A DNA stretch of 16,531 bases, from NCBI GenBank assembly GCA_036501345.1, contig DASYAN010000420.1:1-16531 (forward strand), given 5' to 3'. The translations under genes were made by a program, and so were the position numbers. Positions within the stretch are counted from its first letter, which is position 1, and each line of letters opens with the position of its first letter. The stretch comes from DASYAN01 sp036501345 (lineage in GTDB: Bacteria; Chloroflexota; Ktedonobacteria; Ktedonobacterales; Ktedonobacteraceae). Positions 14,209-16,531 of this stretch are shown in pieces. The notes beneath the pieces were generated by a model. The model was not told the origin of the DNA. It did not search any database and was given only the letters and a program-made list of their open reading frames with translations.

Positions 14209-16191
14209 ATGCCAAGAGACCTTCCCCTAAGTAATGGCGAGCTACTTATCAATTTTGACAAAAGCTACAATCTGCGTGATATCTACTGGCCCCATGTGGG
14301 ACAGGAATTACATACAGCTGGTGATATCTGTCATACTGGTATTTGGGTGAGTGGGCAATTTGCCTGGCTTGATGCGCCCGAGTGGCAGCGTGAGATGGTT
14401 TATGAGCAGGAAACGCTGGTAACCCATGTTTCCCTGACTCATCCAGGTCTGCAACTGAAGCTAGTCTTTAATGACGCCGTCGATTTCGCACGTCCGATAT
14501 TTCTACGTCATGTTGTTGTTACAAACCTTGCTGACTATACACGTGAGGTGCGTCTCTTTTTCCATTATGACTGGCACATATGGGGGGATGTTGAGGGTAA
14601 CACGGTCTTCTATTATCCAGCGGCAAAGGCGCTCGTTGCATACAAAGCTAGTGCATATTTCCTCATGAATGGACAGATAGGCAGTGGTACTCAAGCCCAG
14701 ATCGGCATCAGTAGCTGGGCAACAGGAATCAAAGAGTTTAATGGAGCAGAAGGGACATGGCGTGATGCTGAAGATGGTGAACTGGGGCGCAATCCGATTG
14801 CTCAAGGATCAGTTGATGGCACACTGGCACTGCATTTGCCTCCTTTGAGCCCACAAGCGAGTGCAGAGGCTTATCACTGGCTAGCTGCTGGTCCAGGTCT
14901 ACCTTCTGTGATCGAATTGGATGGTCTGATCGCCAAAAGAGGTATACAGACATTTCTGACGCGTACACACAATTACTGGTATAGCTGGGTAAATAAAGAC
15001 GGGATGTATTTTGCCGATCTGTCGCCAGAGCTGGTTAAACTCTATAAGCAAAGTTTGCTAGTGCTGCGGACGCAAATTGATAATGGGGGAGCGATTGTCG
15101 CTGCTAATGATTCTGATGTCGCAAACTTCTTACGCGATAGTTACTCGTATATGTGGCCACGTGATGGAGCTCTGGTAGCAAATGCTCTCAGCCATGCTGG
15201 CTATTCGGAAACCTCGCGCAATTTCTATGATTTCTGTAATGCCGTGCTGACGCCGGGCGGCTATTTGCTGCATAAATATAATCCTGATCGTTCCTGGGGG
15301 AGTAGCTGGCATCCCTGGATAGATAAGGATGGCGAGCTGCAACTCCCGATCCAGGAGGATGAGACGGCACTTGTACTCTATAGTCTCTGGCAGCACTATG
15401 ACTGCTTCTGCGATATCGAATTTGCTGCGCCACACTACCATTCACTCATTGTGCCAGCCGCCGATTTCTTAGTTTCCTATCGTGATCTACTCACAGGACT
15501 GCCCGATGCTTCCCATGATTTGTGGGAGGAACGTCGAGGTATCCTGGCATATACAACGGCTGCGGTTTATGCTGGCTTGGACGCAGCTGTCAGGTTTTCC
15601 CAACTCTTTGGGGAAGAGGAAGTGGCAGCGAAGTACCAGCTGGCTGCTACTGAGATCAAAGAGGCTGCACTACGCTATTTGTGGGATGAAGAGCGAGGGC
15701 ATTTCTTGCGCATGATCACTGTAGACAAAGATGGGCATATCCACAAAGATACAACGCTTGATAGCAGTATCTGTGGCCTTTTCCAATTTGGCATGTTCCC
15801 GGCACACGATCCACATATCGAACGCACTATGCAGGTACTGGAGCAGAGGCTATGGGTCAAGACAGCGGTAGGTGGTATGGCACGCTATGAAAACGATTAT
15901 TATCACCAGACGACACAGGATCTATCGCAAGCGCAGGGCAATCCCTGGTTTATCTGCACACTATGGCTTGCACAATATCGTATTGCTCGTGCTACCACAT
16001 TGGATGAGTTGCGCCAAGCCTTGCCTCTGCTGGACTGGGCTTGTCTCCATACCTTGCCGAGCGGGGTTATGGCAGAGCAGGTCAATCCATTTACCAGTGA
16101 GCCCCTCAGCGTCTCTCCGCTAACCTGGAGCCATGCTGAATATGTTATGACTATGCGCTGGTATCTGGGAAAATATCAAAGGCTTCAGTAA
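14209..16191 (+). CDS. Glycoside hydrolase family 15 protein (glucoamylase-type)
   Basis: The 660-aa cytosolic protein (no signal peptide) has the bacterial GH15 layout. An N-terminal beta-sandwich domain (about 1-260) begins MPRDLPLSNGELLINFDKSY, followed by an (alpha/alpha)6 catalytic barrel (about 270-655). Barrel motifs seen are SYMWPRDGALV (314-324), DLWEER (437-442) carrying the general acid (E441, or E440), GGMARYENDYYHQ, NPWFICTLWLAQYRIA and VMAEQVNP with the probable base E623. GH15 enzymes release glucose from alpha-glucans by inversion, though bacterial members also include glucodextranases and trehalases, so the substrate is not settled. The start has Shine-Dalgarno AGGAGA 8 bp upstream. 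A Ca2+/H+ antiporter gene follows after 20 bp and is probably co-transcribed. Being cytosolic, it more likely acts on intracellular storage or imported glucans (inference). Confidence 0.93.
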   Translation: MPRDLPLSNGELLINFDKSYNLRDIYWPHVGQELHTAGDICHTGIWVSGQFAWLDAPEWQREMVYEQETLVTHVSLTHPGLQLKLVFNDAVDFARPIFLRHVVVTNLADYTREVRLFFHYDWHIWGDVEGNTVFYYPAAKALVAYKASAYFLMNGQIGSGTQAQIGISSWATGIKEFNGAEGTWRDAEDGELGRNPIAQGSVDGTLALHLPPLSPQASAEAYHWLAAGPGLPSVIELDGLIAKRGIQTFLTRTHNYWYSWVNKDGMYFADLSPELVKLYKQSLLVLRTQIDNGGAIVAANDSDVANFLRDSYSYMWPRDGALVANALSHAGYSETSRNFYDFCNAVLTPGGYLLHKYNPDRSWGSSWHPWIDKDGELQLPIQEDETALVLYSLWQHYDCFCDIEFAAPHYHSLIVPAADFLVSYRDLLTGLPDASHDLWEERRGILAYTTAAVYAGLDAAVRFSQLFGEEEVAAKYQLAATEIKEAALRYLWDEERGHFLRMITVDKDGHIHKDTTLDSSICGLFQFGMFPAHDPHIERTMQVLEQRLWVKTAVGGMARYENDYYHQTTQDLSQAQGNPWFICTLWLAQYRIARATTLDELRQALPLLDWACLHTLPSGVMAEQVNPFTSEPLSVSPLTWSHAEYVMTMRWYLGKYQRLQ

Positions 16192-16211
16192 GCATAAAAG
16201 AGGAGGGATGC

Positions 16212-16531
16212 ATGTCACGTTGGATTTACTTTTTGCTCGTTTTTTCTGTTCTGACAATCGTACTGGATTTAATGCATGTACCACCGCTGGTTATTTTTGT
16301 CGTTGCAGCTCTGGGCATTATCCCGCTAGCCGCGTTGATTGGACAATCGGTAGAAGAGGTAGCAGAGCATACGGGTGAAGAGATTGGCGGACTGCTCTTT
16401 GCGACCTTTGGCAATGCGACGGAACTGATTATTGGTATTCTAGCCCTCAGTAAAGGTCTGGTAGATGTCGTCAGAGCCTCTATCATTGGTGCTATTCTAG
16501 GCAACTTGTTGCTTGTACTGGGTATCTCCGT
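16212..16531 (+). CDS. Ca2+/H+ antiporter (CaCA superfamily, Cax type), partial
   Basis: This is a partial gene, running past the right window edge; 106 residues are visible. A first membrane segment (about 5-21) and a second (about 26-44) are followed by GQSVEEVAEHTGEEIGGLL and the signature GNATELIIG (67-75), then GAILGNLLLVLGIS (93-106). The E-V-A-E and GNATEL elements are those of the first c-repeat of Cax/VCX1-type Ca2+/H+ exchangers, which export cytosolic calcium against protons. The start at 16212 has a near-ideal AGGAGG 5 bp upstream; an ATG at 16208 is out of frame and discarded. It lies 20 bp after the GH15 stop codon, which suggests an operon. Confidence 0.9.
   Translation, partial: MSRWIYFLLVFSVLTIVLDLMHVPPLVIFVVAALGIIPLAALIGQSVEEVAEHTGEEIGGLLFATFGNATELIIGILALSKGLVDVVRASIIGAILGNLLLVLGIS

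Overview
The window looks like a chromosomal stretch from a soil-type, multicellular-lifestyle bacterium, most likely Chloroflexota class Ktedonobacteria. That placement is inference from gene content: a very large LAL-type (AAA ATPase plus LuxR) regulator, an FHA-PrsW fusion, bacterial versions of plant-like secreted proteins, a GH15 glucoamylase and a glutamine-dependent NAD synthase, at moderate GC. No rRNA or tRNA was recognised.

Layout. 232-2049 (-) encodes an FHA domain fused to a PrsW-type membrane protease. 2213-2405 (+) is a decayed fragment of dinD (DNA-damage-inducible protein D) with a frameshift and a lost 3' part; it abuts and slightly overlaps the 3' end of a secreted thaumatin-like protein (2393-3322, -). 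3560-7508 (-) is a two-gene operon: the 1167-residue LAL regulator followed 22 bp later by a four-helix membrane protein. Pointing the other way are an unrecognised 186-aa cytosolic protein (7781-8341) and an exported lipoprotein (8515-9153), the latter closed by a 48-bp perfect palindrome terminator.

9250-10640 is a visibly AT-rich accessory island. It holds a coiled-coil protein (9786-10457, -) whose C-terminus seems to have been cut off by an approximately 200-bp repeat insertion (REP-like palindromes plus an inverted repeat). Upstream of that gene is a phased array of GGACA boxes that resembles a transposase-binding end.

10755-12521 (-) is nadE, with a divergent five-helix membrane protein (12571-13134, +) starting 49 bp away. 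A membrane-anchored basic-secretory-protein-type metallopeptidase (13137-13934, -) follows tail to tail. The right part is a carbohydrate/ion operon: GH15 glucoamylase-type hydrolase (14209-16191, +) and, 20 bp later, the start of a Ca2+/H+ antiporter that runs off the window.

How the genes relate: most are separate transcription units; only LAL regulator/membrane protein and GH15/antiporter look like operons. The main points of interest are the FHA-PrsW fusion, the dinD wreck, the island with its phased boxes and interrupted coiled-coil gene, and the presence of relatives of two plant pathogenesis-related families (PR-5 and PR-17) in one 11-kb stretch.
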